Assembly (NCBI GenBank): GCA_964372865.1
Contig: CAYJRW010000008.1
Coordinates: 1 to 19,810, forward strand
Length of the DNA: 19,810 nucleotides
Source: CAYJRW01 sp964372865
Lineage (GTDB): Bacteria; Patescibacteriota; Minisyncoccia; Minisyncoccales; 2-12-FULL-40-12
Direction: 5' to 3'
Shown here: positions 1 through 6,803 of the stretch, piece after piece
Layout: every line of letters starts with the position of its first letter
Numbering within the stretch: position 1 is the stretch's first letter
Made by a program: the position numbers and the translations under genes
The notes under the pieces: model-generated
Database searches by the model: none
What the model saw: only the letters and a program-made list of their open reading frames with translations
Told to the model about the DNA's origin: nothing

Positions 1-16
1 GAGGTTATTTGTCAAC

Positions 17-25
17 TGTGGATAA
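17..25 (-). promoter_or_regulatory. dnaA box: DnaA box (perfect match), upstream copy
   Basis: The plus strand reads TGTGGATAA, the reverse complement of the classical DnaA box TTATCCACA. It is part of a 12-bp sequence, CTGTGGATAACT (16-27), repeated exactly at 69-80. It lies just upstream of the putative promoter of the LexA-methyltransferase gene. The match is seen directly; DnaA binding is inferred. It could belong to an origin lying outside the left edge or to a DnaA-controlled promoter. Confidence 0.55.
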
Positions 26-46
26 CTTTCGCTTTTCTTTCGCTTT
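26..46 (+). repeat. Direct repeat with 11-bp period, candidate operator
   Basis: CTTTCGCTTT occurs at 26-35 and again at 37-46, separated by one T. The period is 11 bp, about one helical turn. The pair occupies the place where a -35 element would be, 8 bp before the extended -10. Alphaproteobacterial LexA recognises direct repeats with the same 11-bp period (GTTC-N7-GTTC), so this is a reasonable operator candidate for the LexA domain encoded just downstream. The repeat is seen; the operator role is inferred. Confidence 0.4.
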
Positions 47-51
47 GGTTT

Positions 52-60
52 TGGTATAAT
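52..60 (+). promoter_or_regulatory. Extended -10 promoter of the LexA-methyltransferase gene
   Basis: TGG-TATAAT is a consensus -10 hexamer (55-60) with the TG extension at 52-53. There is no good -35 hexamer, which is typical of extended -10 promoters. Transcription would begin near 67, giving a leader of about 17 nt to the ATG at 84, with no Shine-Dalgarno sequence and with a DnaA box inside the leader. Confidence 0.6.
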
Positions 61-69
61 ATATTAATC

Positions 70-78
70 TGTGGATAA
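70..78 (-). promoter_or_regulatory. dnaA box: DnaA box (perfect match), downstream copy
   Basis: Second TGTGGATAA, 53 bp after the first and in the same orientation, ending 5 bp before the ATG at 84. Bound protein here would cover the predicted transcription start and the start codon. The two boxes bracket the promoter. DnaA binding is inferred from the motif only. Confidence 0.55.
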
Positions 79-83
79 CTATT

Positions 84-1658
84 ATGCTCACCAAAAAACA
101 AAAACAAATACTCAATTACCTCACTAGATACGTTAGGAAGCATGACTACGCTCCTTCTTTAGAAGAAATAAAGAAGCATTTCAGATTGTCTTCAGTCGCC
201 ACCGTGCACAAACACATAAAAAATTTAAAAGCAGGAGGACATCTTGAAAAGGTTGAGAATCGGCCGCGCTCAATTACGTTGAATAAAAAAAGAGAAAGTT
301 CAGAATTAGTAGCCATTCCTTTACTTGGCACAATAGCGGCCGGCCAGCCGATTGAAGCAATCCAGGATAAAGAGACTATCGCCATCCCAAAGAGTAAAGT
401 TCCTCGCTTATCTGAAGTTTATGCGCTTCGCGTGGTTGGCAACAGCATGATGGACGAGAATATAAATGATGGCGATATCATTTTGGTAAAACATCAAGCA
501 ACGGCCGAAAACGGACAAAAAGTGGTTGCGCTTATAGATAACTATGAAGCAACACTAAAGAAATACTACCGGGAGAGGGGACGCATTCGCCTGCAGCCCG
601 CTAATAAAGGTATGGAGCCACTTATTTTCCGAAACGGGCGAGATGTCTCAATTCAAGGAATAGTACTTGATGTTATTCGCGAAGAGGCACCGGTAGGCAT
701 ATCTTTTCCGGAAGTCAAAACAGAAGTTAGACAATACAAAAAACTTCCCTTGAATGAGATTATTTGTGGAGATGCAATAGAGGAAATGAAAAAAATACCA
801 GACAACTCGATAGATATGACATTTGCTGATCCACCATTTAATCTAAACAAAAAATATAGCAACTATAAAGATAAAAAAGCCACTGAAGATTATATTGAGT
901 GGTGCGAGCAATGGCTTAGGGAAATGGTAAGAATTACAAAACCGACTGGCTCAATTTTAGTACACAACATACCAAAATGGTTAGTATACTTTGCTAACTA
1001 CCTTAACAAAATCGCTGTATTTAAACACTGGATTGCGTGGGATTCTATGAGTACTCCCCTCGGAAAAACATTATTGCCGGCACATTACGGTATACTTTTC
1101 TATACCAAGTCTACCAAAGGATTTAAGTTCCATGAACTTAGATCGCCGCACAAAAAATGCCGAACGTGTGGTGAGATGATTAAAGATTATGGAGGAAAGA
1201 AAAGCCAAATCCATCCCCACGGAACGCTATTAAGCGATGTATGGACTGATATTCACCGTATAAGGCATAATGCGCGTAGGGATGCTCATCCATGCCAACT
1301 ACCCGAGCCACTACTTGAACGGTTGATATTGATGACTACAGACGAGAGCGATGTAGTGCTTGATCCTTTTATTGGCGCAGGAACAACTGCGCTTGCGGCA
1401 AAGCGACTTGGCCGAAATTATATCGGCATAGATATAGACCCAAAGTATAAGAAAATCGTTGCCGACAAAATAAAGAAGGTTAACTACCGTTTGAGCAATG
1501 GCTATAAGTACAGTGGTGATGTTACAGAAACGGCGTCGAAGTATTTAAGAAACCTAACTATATCAGAAGATGAGGGAATTTATCCGATAGATAATCCAAA
1601 ACTCGTCGGTAACAATAAAAAATCGATAGGCAAATCAACAACCCCCGCGCTCTTTTAG
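84..1658 (+). CDS. LexA-like repressor/S24 protease fused to DNA amino-methyltransferase
   Basis: A 524-residue fusion. Residues 1-70 resemble the LexA winged HTH. Residues 75-200 are an S24/LexA self-cleavage domain with the scissile pair Ala86-Gly87, nucleophile Ser121 (GNSMM) and Lys159. Residues 201-222 form a linker. Residues 223-465 are an S-adenosylmethionine-dependent methyltransferase with catalytic DPPF (249-252) before the cofactor motif DPFIGAGTT (427-435); this beta-class order means N6-adenine or N4-cytosine methylation. Between them lies a putative target-recognition region with a possible zinc site (C359, C362, H377/H379). Residues 466-524 are an unassigned tail. The gene converges with an endonuclease gene, sharing 3 bp, so the pair looks like a type II restriction-modification system. 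RecA-stimulated cleavage would cut the DNA-binding domain from the enzyme (inference). The ORF has no frame break. Alternative: an ordinary LexA that has recently captured a methyltransferase. Confidence 0.88.
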   Translation: MLTKKQKQILNYLTRYVRKHDYAPSLEEIKKHFRLSSVATVHKHIKNLKAGGHLEKVENRPRSITLNKKRESSELVAIPLLGTIAAGQPIEAIQDKETIAIPKSKVPRLSEVYALRVVGNSMMDENINDGDIILVKHQATAENGQKVVALIDNYEATLKKYYRERGRIRLQPANKGMEPLIFRNGRDVSIQGIVLDVIREEAPVGISFPEVKTEVRQYKKLPLNEIICGDAIEEMKKIPDNSIDMTFADPPFNLNKKYSNYKDKKATEDYIEWCEQWLREMVRITKPTGSILVHNIPKWLVYFANYLNKIAVFKHWIAWDSMSTPLGKTLLPAHYGILFYTKSTKGFKFHELRSPHKKCRTCGEMIKDYGGKKSQIHPHGTLLSDVWTDIHRIRHNARRDAHPCQLPEPLLERLILMTTDESDVVLDPFIGAGTTALAAKRLGRNYIGIDIDPKYKKIVADKIKKVNYRLSNGYKYSGDVTETASKYLRNLTISEDEGIYPIDNPKLVGNNKKSIGKSTTPALF

Positions 1659-2341
1659 AGGTCTTTACCAATTTTCTTGATGATTAATCTGTGTTTTTTT
1701 ATTATTCGTTTTGATCGATAAAGTATAGTTTTGTTAAATAAGTCTTTGAACTGTTTAAATGTTTTGATAGGAGAATCTGCGTCAAAATCTTTAGGCCTTA
1801 AATTGCCATCTTTTTCTCGGTACTTTAAAAGTTTATCTTTGTTAACTCCGGCAAATTTATAAAATGGAGCAATTTTAACGCTTAAAACATCCTTAGTTCT
1901 GTCATCAAAATTATAAATAACGAAAATGTAATAAATATTATCTCCGCCGAATCTTTTAATTCTTTTTGGCCACTCGCTTAGCGTCCCCATATCATTCTCG
2001 CTGTTCTTCACTCGGATCCATTTACCATTGCGGTTTTGACTTCTATTGCCCGACTTGAATTCGATAGCAATCGGCGGCGAAGTTTTTAATTCAAAATCTG
2101 GAAAGTAATTTTTGTGCGGGGCAACAGCATAATCTGCTTTACTTTTAATAAACCCTGCATCTTCAAAAACTTTAATAATCGCGGCCACAAGATATTCTTC
2201 TATCTCAGTACCAAAAGTACGGTAGTTAAAATCCCTACCGTTTACAACATTCTTTATATAGCTCAATATCTCCTTATCAACAGAAATTAGCGTACGAATA
2301 GCCTTATCGCCATTTTGATTTTTACTTTTATCGGTTGCCAT
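1655..2341 (-). CDS. Putative type II restriction endonuclease, PD-(D/E)XK fold
   Basis: A 228-residue protein of no family I can name. It contains Pro81-Asp82 followed, after eleven residues, by Glu94-Phe-Lys96 (sequence IAIEFKSGN), the classical PD-(D/E)XK nuclease signature; the strand after it (YYIFVIYNF) fits the core fold. The C-terminus is very basic. It is convergent with the methyltransferase gene and the two stop codons overlap, which strongly suggests the cognate nuclease of a type II system; the cleavage specificity cannot be read from sequence. A perfect inverted repeat lies 22 bp upstream of its ATG and may be its operator. No Shine-Dalgarno sequence is evident. It could also be a non-specific or inactive PD-(D/E)XK relative, but the motif residues are intact. 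Confidence 0.72.
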   Translation of the reverse strand: MATDKSKNQNGDKAIRTLISVDKEILSYIKNVVNGRDFNYRTFGTEIEEYLVAAIIKVFEDAGFIKSKADYAVAPHKNYFPDFELKTSPPIAIEFKSGNRSQNRNGKWIRVKNSENDMGTLSEWPKRIKRFGGDNIYYIFVIYNFDDRTKDVLSVKIAPFYKFAGVNKDKLLKYREKDGNLRPKDFDADSPIKTFKQFKDLFNKTILYRSKRIIKKHRLIIKKIGKDL

Positions 2342-2362
2342 ATATACTTCATTACCTTGCTC

Positions 2363-2386
2363 AATACGCCAAGCACCCGGCGTATT
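2363..2386. repeat. Perfect inverted repeat upstream of the endonuclease
   Basis: AATACGCC (2363-2370) and GGCGTATT (2379-2386) are exact reverse complements separated by 8 bp. On the plus strand a run of A follows; on the minus strand the T run precedes the hairpin, so it is not an intrinsic terminator in either direction. Its position 22-45 bp upstream of the endonuclease start fits an operator. No equivalent palindrome occurs in front of the methyltransferase gene. Confidence 0.5.
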
Positions 2387-2452
2387 AAAAAAACTTCGTA
2401 TTCTTATATTATTAGCGTACTCCTGTTTTGAGATAAAGGCAAGGTTGGGTTG

Positions 2453-2479
2453 TTATCAGTCTTGACAGGGGAGTGATAA
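2453..2479 (+). promoter_or_regulatory. CIRCE: CIRCE operator (HrcA binding site), variant
   Basis: TTATCAGTC-N9-GAGTGATAA. The arms are 9 bp with a 9-bp spacer, exactly the CIRCE geometry (consensus TTAGCACTC-N9-GAGTGCTAA), and are complementary at eight of nine positions. The consensus G at position 4 is T here, and the opposite arm carries the matching A. The spacer contains the -35 box of the hrcA promoter, so bound HrcA would block polymerase. The hrcA gene begins 22 bp downstream. Confidence 0.85.
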
Positions 2480-2490
2480 TGAATTATTAT
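2462..2490 (+). promoter_or_regulatory. Promoter of the hrcA-grpE-dnaK-dnaJ operon
   Basis: TTGACA (2462-2467), a 17-bp spacer and TATTAT (2485-2490) make a near-consensus housekeeping sigma promoter. The -35 lies within the CIRCE spacer. Transcription is expected near 2497, only about four bases before the hrcA ATG at 2501, so the message is nearly leaderless. Confidence 0.75.
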
Positions 2491-2500
2491 TAAATATAGA

Positions 2501-3199
2501 ATGTCTATTACTGAAAGGCAGAATAGAATACTTGATGCGATTATTGGAGAATATATTGAGTCGGCAAGGCCGGTTTCTTCACAGCTGCTGGAGAAAAAGT
2601 TTGATTTTGACATTCGGCCGGCAATGCTCAGAATAGAGATGCAGAAGCTGACAGATGAGGGTTATCTTTTCCAGCCGCATACTTCGGCAGGCAGAATGCC
2701 TACGGACAAGGGTTATAGATTTTTTGTAGACGAGTTATTAGAAGCACAACCCGAAGAGCTTGACATGGAAGATTGGGAAGATTTGCAGGCAGAAGATAGC
2801 ATTAAATTCCTACAGGTATTAACCAAGAATTTGGCTTTGGCTTCAGACGCCCTTGTTTTGAGTTATCTTAAGAAAGAAAAAATTTTTTGGAAAGAAGGGT
2901 GGGAAGAAATTTTAAGGGAGCCCGAATTTAGCAAAAAAGAATACATCATGAATTTTACTGAATTCTTGGAAAATTTTGAGGAAAACATTGAGGACTTGAA
3001 AATAAATTCCGAAATCAAAATTTATATTGGCAGAGAAAATCCATTTAAAAAAGCCGAGGATTTTAGTATAATAATTTCCAGGTGTCATATGCTGGAAGAT
3101 GAGGGGATTATTTCGCTTTTGGGCCCCAAAAGAATGGACTATGATAAAAATATCGTGCTGATTAATTCTTTGAAGAAATTATTGTATGGAGAAAAATGA
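2501..3199 (+). CDS. hrcA: Heat-inducible transcription repressor HrcA, short form
   Basis: A 232-residue HrcA. The N-terminal winged helix is clear (TERQNRILDAIIGEYIESARPVSS, then a HTSAGRMPTDKGYRFFVD segment typical of HrcA). The C-terminus keeps the characteristic ending around GPKRMDYDKNIVLINSL. The usual family length is about 340 residues, so roughly 100 residues of the central GAF-like and inserted dimerisation regions are missing or compacted. It should repress the operon through the CIRCE site over its own promoter; in well-studied bacteria the chaperonin GroE assists its folding, and no groE is seen here. The start follows from homology to the HrcA N-terminus. The gene ends in TGA and overlaps grpE by 14 nt, implying translational coupling. 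Confidence 0.92.
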   Translation: MSITERQNRILDAIIGEYIESARPVSSQLLEKKFDFDIRPAMLRIEMQKLTDEGYLFQPHTSAGRMPTDKGYRFFVDELLEAQPEELDMEDWEDLQAEDSIKFLQVLTKNLALASDALVLSYLKKEKIFWKEGWEEILREPEFSKKEYIMNFTEFLENFEENIEDLKINSEIKIYIGRENPFKKAEDFSIIISRCHMLEDEGIISLLGPKRMDYDKNIVLINSLKKLLYGEK

Positions 3200-3629
3200 A
3201 CTTACGGAAAAATTAAAGGAATGCGAGAAAACGAAACAAGAGTACTTGGCAGGGTGGCAGAGAGCGAGAGCCGACCTTTTGAATTATAAAAAAGAAGAGA
3301 TGGCAAGGGTGGGGGATATTTTTAAGTATGCCAACGAAGGTTTGATTTTGAAGATGCTGCCGATTATTGATAACCTTGAAATTGCCCTGAAAAATTTGCC
3401 GGATAAAGGGTTCTCGCAGATTAAAGAACAGATTTTACGTTTTCTGAAAGAGCAGGGCGTGGAAGAAATACAATCAATAGGAGATAAGTTTGACCCGAAT
3501 TTACACGAAGTTGTTGAAGAAATAAAAGAAGAGGACAAAGAAAGCGGCATTGTCTTGGAAGAAGTTCAAAAAGGTTATACAATAAACGGCAGGCTGTTGA
3601 GACCTGCTAAGGTAAAAATAACTAAATAA
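3186..3629 (+). CDS. grpE: Nucleotide exchange factor GrpE
   Basis: A 147-residue GrpE, the co-chaperone that releases ADP from DnaK. An N-terminal helical segment (WQRARADLLNYKKE, the family's long dimerising coiled coil) is followed by the four-helix region (LPIIDNLEIAL) and the C-terminal beta wing, recognisable from FDPNLHEVV and the ending GYTINGRLLRPAKVKI. It is shorter than E. coli GrpE (197 residues), mainly through loss of the disordered acidic N-terminus. The start at 3186 is the only in-frame ATG that keeps the coiled coil and lies inside the hrcA 3' end; the ATGA overlap at 3196 is out of frame. dnaK begins 11 bp after its stop. Confidence 0.95.
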   Translation: MEKNELTEKLKECEKTKQEYLAGWQRARADLLNYKKEEMARVGDIFKYANEGLILKMLPIIDNLEIALKNLPDKGFSQIKEQILRFLKEQGVEEIQSIGDKFDPNLHEVVEEIKEEDKESGIVLEEVQKGYTINGRLLRPAKVKITK

Positions 3630-3640
3630 AATTTAAATTT

Positions 3641-5518
3641 ATGGCAAAAGTTTTAGGTATAGATTTAGGTACAGCCATTTCAAAGATGGCTGCAATTGTT
3701 CAGGGCGAACCAAAATGTTTGGAAAACAGGGAGGGTTCTGTTTTGACGCCTTCTGTTGTGGCTTTGTCAAAATCAGGAGAAAGATTGGTGGGAATTTTGG
3801 CTGAAAGACAGTCAGTAACCAATCCAAAAAACACGATTCATTCCGTTAAAAGATTTATTGGCAGAAGGTTTTCAGACCCTGAAGTCCAAAAAGAATTAAA
3901 ACTCCTGAGCTATGAAACAAGAGAGAGAAAAGATGGGGAAGTGGAAGTTAAATTGGGCGACAAGTGGCTGACTCCAATTGAGATTTCAGCAATGATTTTG
4001 CAAAAACTAAAATTGGACGCTGAAGAAAAATTAGGTGAGAAAATTGACTCCGCAGTCATTACTTGCCCAGCAAACTTTGACGACTCTCAAAGAAAAGCCA
4101 CAAAAGCAGCAGGTGAAATTGCAGGCCTTAAAGTTTATCGCATTATTAATGAGCCGACAGCCGCGGCCTTGGCTTATGGATTTGGTAAAAAAGAGGCAGA
4201 GAAAGTGGTTGTTTACGACTTTGGTGGCGGAACTTTTGATGTTACAGTTTTAAACATTGCTCCAGATACTGTTGAAGTTATTGCCACCGGAGGAGAAGCA
4301 CACTTGGGAGGCCGCGATTTTGACCAAAAAATTATTAATTCGGTGGTTGAGGAATTTAAAAAAGAGCAGGGGATTGACCTTTCAAAAGATCCTTTAGCTC
4401 TTCAGCGGCTAAAAGAAGCTGCTGAAAAAGCGAAAATTGAATTGTCTTCTGCGTTGGAAACGGAAATAAACCTGCCCTTCATCACTTCTGACCAGGCTGG
4501 CCCCAAACATCTTTTGTATAAACTGACTCGCTCTCAATTTGATAATATGACACGAGAGCTGATTGACAGGTCTATTGAAAGAACTAAAAAAACGCTTGAA
4601 GAGGCAAAATTGGCTAAAGGGGAAATTAATGAAATCGTTTTAGTCGGCGGAACGACTTTAATGCCTTCTGTCAAGGAACAGGCTAAAGCACTTTTTGGCA
4701 AAGAACCGAATAAGAGTATTAACCCTGAAGAAGTTGTGGCAATGGGAGCAGCCATACAGGCAGAAATTTTGCGAGCGAAAGAGCAGGGTCAAGCTCCAGA
4801 AGGAGACATAAAATCGGTTTTACTTTTGGACGTCTTGCCTCTTTCTTTAGGGATTGAAACCCTGGGCGGAGTCAATACTCAAATGATTGCCAAAAACACA
4901 ACCATACCCACAGCCAAAACCCAGATTTTTTCAACTGCGGCTGACAACCAGACATCAGTTGAAATTAATGTTTTGCAGGGTGAAAGGCCAATGGCTCAGG
5001 ATAATCGTTCAATTGGCAGATTTATTTTAGATGGCATTCCTCCCTCCCCGAGAGGCATTCCGCAAATAGAAGTTGGTTTTGACATTGACGCTAATGGAAT
5101 TTTGCAGGTTGTTGCTAAAGACAAAGCCATGGGCAAGAGCCAGTCAATCAGAATTGAAGGTTCAATAGGCCTGTCAAAGGAGGAGATAGAGAAAATGAAA
5201 AAAGAAGCTGAAATGTACGCGGCAGAAGACCAGAAGAAAAGGGACTTGATAGAAACAAGGAATTTTGCAGATAATCTGATTTATACTACAGAAAAGACAT
5301 TAAAAGAAGCTGGAGACAAGGTGTCTGCTGAAACAAAAAAGGAGATTGAGGAAAAAGTTGATGCTTTGAAGAAAGTCAAAGATGGTGATAATATGGAAGA
5401 GATAAGACAAAAGACGCAGGAATTATCGCAAGCGATTCAAAAAATTGGAGCCGAAATGTACAAACAGGGAGGAAACGAACAAAAACCGCCAGAAGAAGGA
5501 GAATACAAAGAGAAATAA
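3641..5518 (+). CDS. dnaK: Hsp70 chaperone DnaK
   Basis: A 625-residue DnaK, the ATP-driven chaperone that works with DnaJ and GrpE. The ATPase domain shows phosphate loop 1 (GIDLGT, 6-11), Lys70, [11 protein letters not shown] (170-180), phosphate loop 2 (DFGGGTFD, 193-200) and the adenosine motif LVGGTTLMP. The interdomain linker [17 protein letters not shown] leads into the substrate-binding domain, then a charged helical lid and a tail ending EYKEK, similar to bacterial DnaK tails. Residues that are nearly invariant elsewhere differ: GTTNS is GTAIS (Ala12, Ile13), and VPAYFND is CPANFDD (Asn145, Asp147). It lies between grpE and dnaJ in the CIRCE-controlled operon. The 11-bp gap before it is AT-only and lacks a Shine-Dalgarno sequence. 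Confidence 0.97.
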   Translation: MAKVLGIDLGTAISKMAAIVQGEPKCLENREGSVLTPSVVALSKSGERLVGILAERQSVTNPKNTIHSVKRFIGRRFSDPEVQKELKLLSYETRERKDGEVEVKLGDKWLTPIEISAMILQKLKLDAEEKLGEKIDSAVITCPANFDDSQRKATKAAGEIAGLKVYRIINEPTAAALAYGFGKKEAEKVVVYDFGGGTFDVTVLNIAPDTVEVIATGGEAHLGGRDFDQKIINSVVEEFKKEQGIDLSKDPLALQRLKEAAEKAKIELSSALETEINLPFITSDQAGPKHLLYKLTRSQFDNMTRELIDRSIERTKKTLEEAKLAKGEINEIVLVGGTTLMPSVKEQAKALFGKEPNKSINPEEVVAMGAAIQAEILRAKEQGQAPEGDIKSVLLLDVLPLSLGIETLGGVNTQMIAKNTTIPTAKTQIFSTAADNQTSVEINVLQGERPMAQDNRSIGRFILDGIPPSPRGIPQIEVGFDIDANGILQVVAKDKAMGKSQSIRIEGSIGLSKEEIEKMKKEAEMYAAEDQKKRDLIETRNFADNLIYTTEKTLKEAGDKVSAETKKEIEEKVDALKKVKDGDNMEEIRQKTQELSQAIQKIGAEMYKQGGNEQKPPEEGEYKEK

Positions 5519-5521
5519 CAT

Positions 5522-6604
5522 ATGGCGAAAGATTATTACCAAATTTTGGGCGTTGCCAAAAACGCTTCAGCCGAAGACATCAAGAAGGCCTATTACAAGC
5601 TGGCGCACAAGTTTCATCCTGACAAAGGCGGGGACGAAAAAAAGTTTAAAGAGGTCAACGAGGCATATCAGGTTTTATCCAATAAAGAAAAAAGGGGCCA
5701 GTATGACAGATTCGGCAGAGTGTTTGAAGGCGGAGCAGGAGCAGAACCCGGCTTTGATTTTCAATGGGCTTGGGGAAGACCGGATGTAGATTTTGAATTT
5801 GATTTTGGCGATTTGGGAGAAATGGTGGAAGAAATGTTCGGCTTTGGCTCGCCCCGCAGAACAAAGGATTTAAAAAAAGGAAAAGACATTGAAGCTGACA
5901 TTGAAATTTCTCTGGAAGAGACGTTAAGAGGAAGAGAGAAAGAAATCTTTATTGATAAATACATTCTATGCTCGCGCTGTCAGGGCCAGGGGGCTGAGCC
6001 CGGAACCAAAATAAACGAGTGTTTTTCCTGCAGGGGGACAGGTCAGGTTCAGCAGATTAAAAGAAGCGTTTTTGGCTCATTTACCAGATACACCATTTGT
6101 CCTGAATGCAAGGGAGAGGGCCAGAGGCCTGAAAAACTCTGCAATGTTTGCAAGGGACAAGGCAGAGTGAATGGAGAAGAAACAATAAAAATTTTTATTC
6201 CCTCGGGTGTTGACACAAATCAGATAATTAGAGTTGAAGGAAAAGGTGAAGCAGGTAAAAGAGGAGGAAAATCAGGCGACTTGTATGTCAGAATTTTTGT
6301 TAAAAAACATTCTTTTTTTGAGAGAAGGGGAGATGATTTATACATCTCTCTTCCAATTTCTTTCTCTCAAGCGGCCTTGGGAGACGAAATTGAAGTTCCC
6401 ATCTTGGAAGGAACTAAAATCCTGCTAAAGGTTCCTGCTGGTACAGAATCAGGGAAAATTTTAAGCATCACAAGCAAAGGCATCCCCCATTTTTCAGGAT
6501 ACGGAAGGGGAAATATGTATGTTGAATTGCTGATTAAGACGCCAAAGAAATTAACGATGAAACAAAAAGAACTGTTGGAGAAATTGAAGGAAGAAGGAAT
6601 ATAG
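5522..6604 (+). CDS. dnaJ: Type I J-domain co-chaperone DnaJ
   Basis: A 360-residue DnaJ that stimulates DnaK ATP hydrolysis and delivers substrates. The J domain occupies 1-65 with the essential HPD at 32-34. A short Gly/Phe-rich stretch follows, unusually rich in Asp and Trp. The zinc-binding region (150-214) has all four CxxCxGxG repeats (Cys150/153, 167/170, 193/196, 207/210). The C-terminal substrate-binding beta domains complete the protein. The start is 3 bp after the dnaK stop. It is the last gene of the heat-shock operon; no convincing intrinsic terminator follows, only the GC-rich left arm of an inverted repeat (6613). Confidence 0.96.
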   Translation: MAKDYYQILGVAKNASAEDIKKAYYKLAHKFHPDKGGDEKKFKEVNEAYQVLSNKEKRGQYDRFGRVFEGGAGAEPGFDFQWAWGRPDVDFEFDFGDLGEMVEEMFGFGSPRRTKDLKKGKDIEADIEISLEETLRGREKEIFIDKYILCSRCQGQGAEPGTKINECFSCRGTGQVQQIKRSVFGSFTRYTICPECKGEGQRPEKLCNVCKGQGRVNGEETIKIFIPSGVDTNQIIRVEGKGEAGKRGGKSGDLYVRIFVKKHSFFERRGDDLYISLPISFSQAALGDEIEVPILEGTKILLKVPAGTESGKILSITSKGIPHFSGYGRGNMYVELLIKTPKKLTMKQKELLEKLKEEGI

Positions 6605-6612
6605 GTAGACCC

Positions 6613-6710
6613 GCCCCGCCCTCTGAGCTGTTGGGCAACTCCTTGAGAGTAATATAAATGCACAACTTGACTTACTTTGGAATAACGTCTAAAAGCATAG
6701 AGGGCGGGGC
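6613..6710. repeat. Long-range 12-bp inverted repeat reaching into tRNA-Lys
   Basis: GCCCCGCCCTCT (6613-6624) and AGAGGGCGGGGC (6699-6710) are perfect reverse complements enclosing 74 bp. The right arm includes the first two bases of tRNA-Lys. It begins 8 bp after the dnaJ stop. It may protect the dnaJ 3' end, influence tRNA 5' processing, or mark a lost mobile sequence. The complementarity is seen; the function is unknown. Confidence 0.55.
6667..6695 (+). promoter_or_regulatory. Possible tRNA-Lys promoter
   Basis: TTGACT (6667-6672), a 17-bp spacer and TAAAAG (6690-6695) match housekeeping promoter hexamers at five and four of six positions. Transcription would begin near 6702, a few bases before the mature tRNA. 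The -10 is weak, so read-through from dnaJ remains possible. Confidence 0.35.
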
Positions 6711-6781
6711 CCCGCTAACTCAATTGGTAGAGTAACGGCCTTTTAAGCCGTGAGTTGCAGGTTCGAGTCCTGCGCGGGGCA
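6709..6781 (+). tRNA. trnK: tRNA-Lys (anticodon UUU)
   Basis: A complete cloverleaf. The acceptor GCCCCGC pairs with GCGGGGC (7 bp). The D stem is ACTC/GAGT. The anticodon stem ACGGC/GCCGT encloses the 7-base loop CTTTTAA, giving anticodon TTT. A 5-base variable loop and T arm GCAGG-TTCGAGT-CCTGC follow. The discriminator base is A at 6781 and CCA is not encoded. A T run follows immediately and may act as its terminator. Confidence 0.96.
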
Positions 6782-6791
6782 TTTTTTATTT

Positions 6792-6797
6792 TATAAT
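6792..6797 (+). promoter_or_regulatory. -10 element of dinB, giving a leaderless message
   Basis: A consensus TATAAT ends 6 bp before the dinB ATG at 6804, so the usual start point coincides with the A of the start codon. No -35 is recognisable in the tRNA sequence upstream. The region is AT-rich, so a chance match is possible. Confidence 0.45.
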
Positions 6798-6803
6798 TAA
6801 GAT

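Noticed and set aside
2363..2395. Hairpin plus homopolymer run as an intrinsic terminator
   Set aside because: On the plus strand the hairpin is followed by A, not T; on the minus strand the T run is 5' of the hairpin. Neither orientation fits a terminator.
3197..3199. TGA recoded as glycine (SR1/Gracilibacteria code)
   Set aside because: hrcA and dinB both end at TGA at the position expected from their families, so TGA is a stop here.
4534..4755. Minus-strand ORFs lying inside dnaK, dnaJ, pyrG, gltX and ftsW
   Set aside because: They mirror strongly conserved genes on the other strand, show no family features of their own, and have low-complexity Ser/Leu/Pro composition typical of antisense reading.
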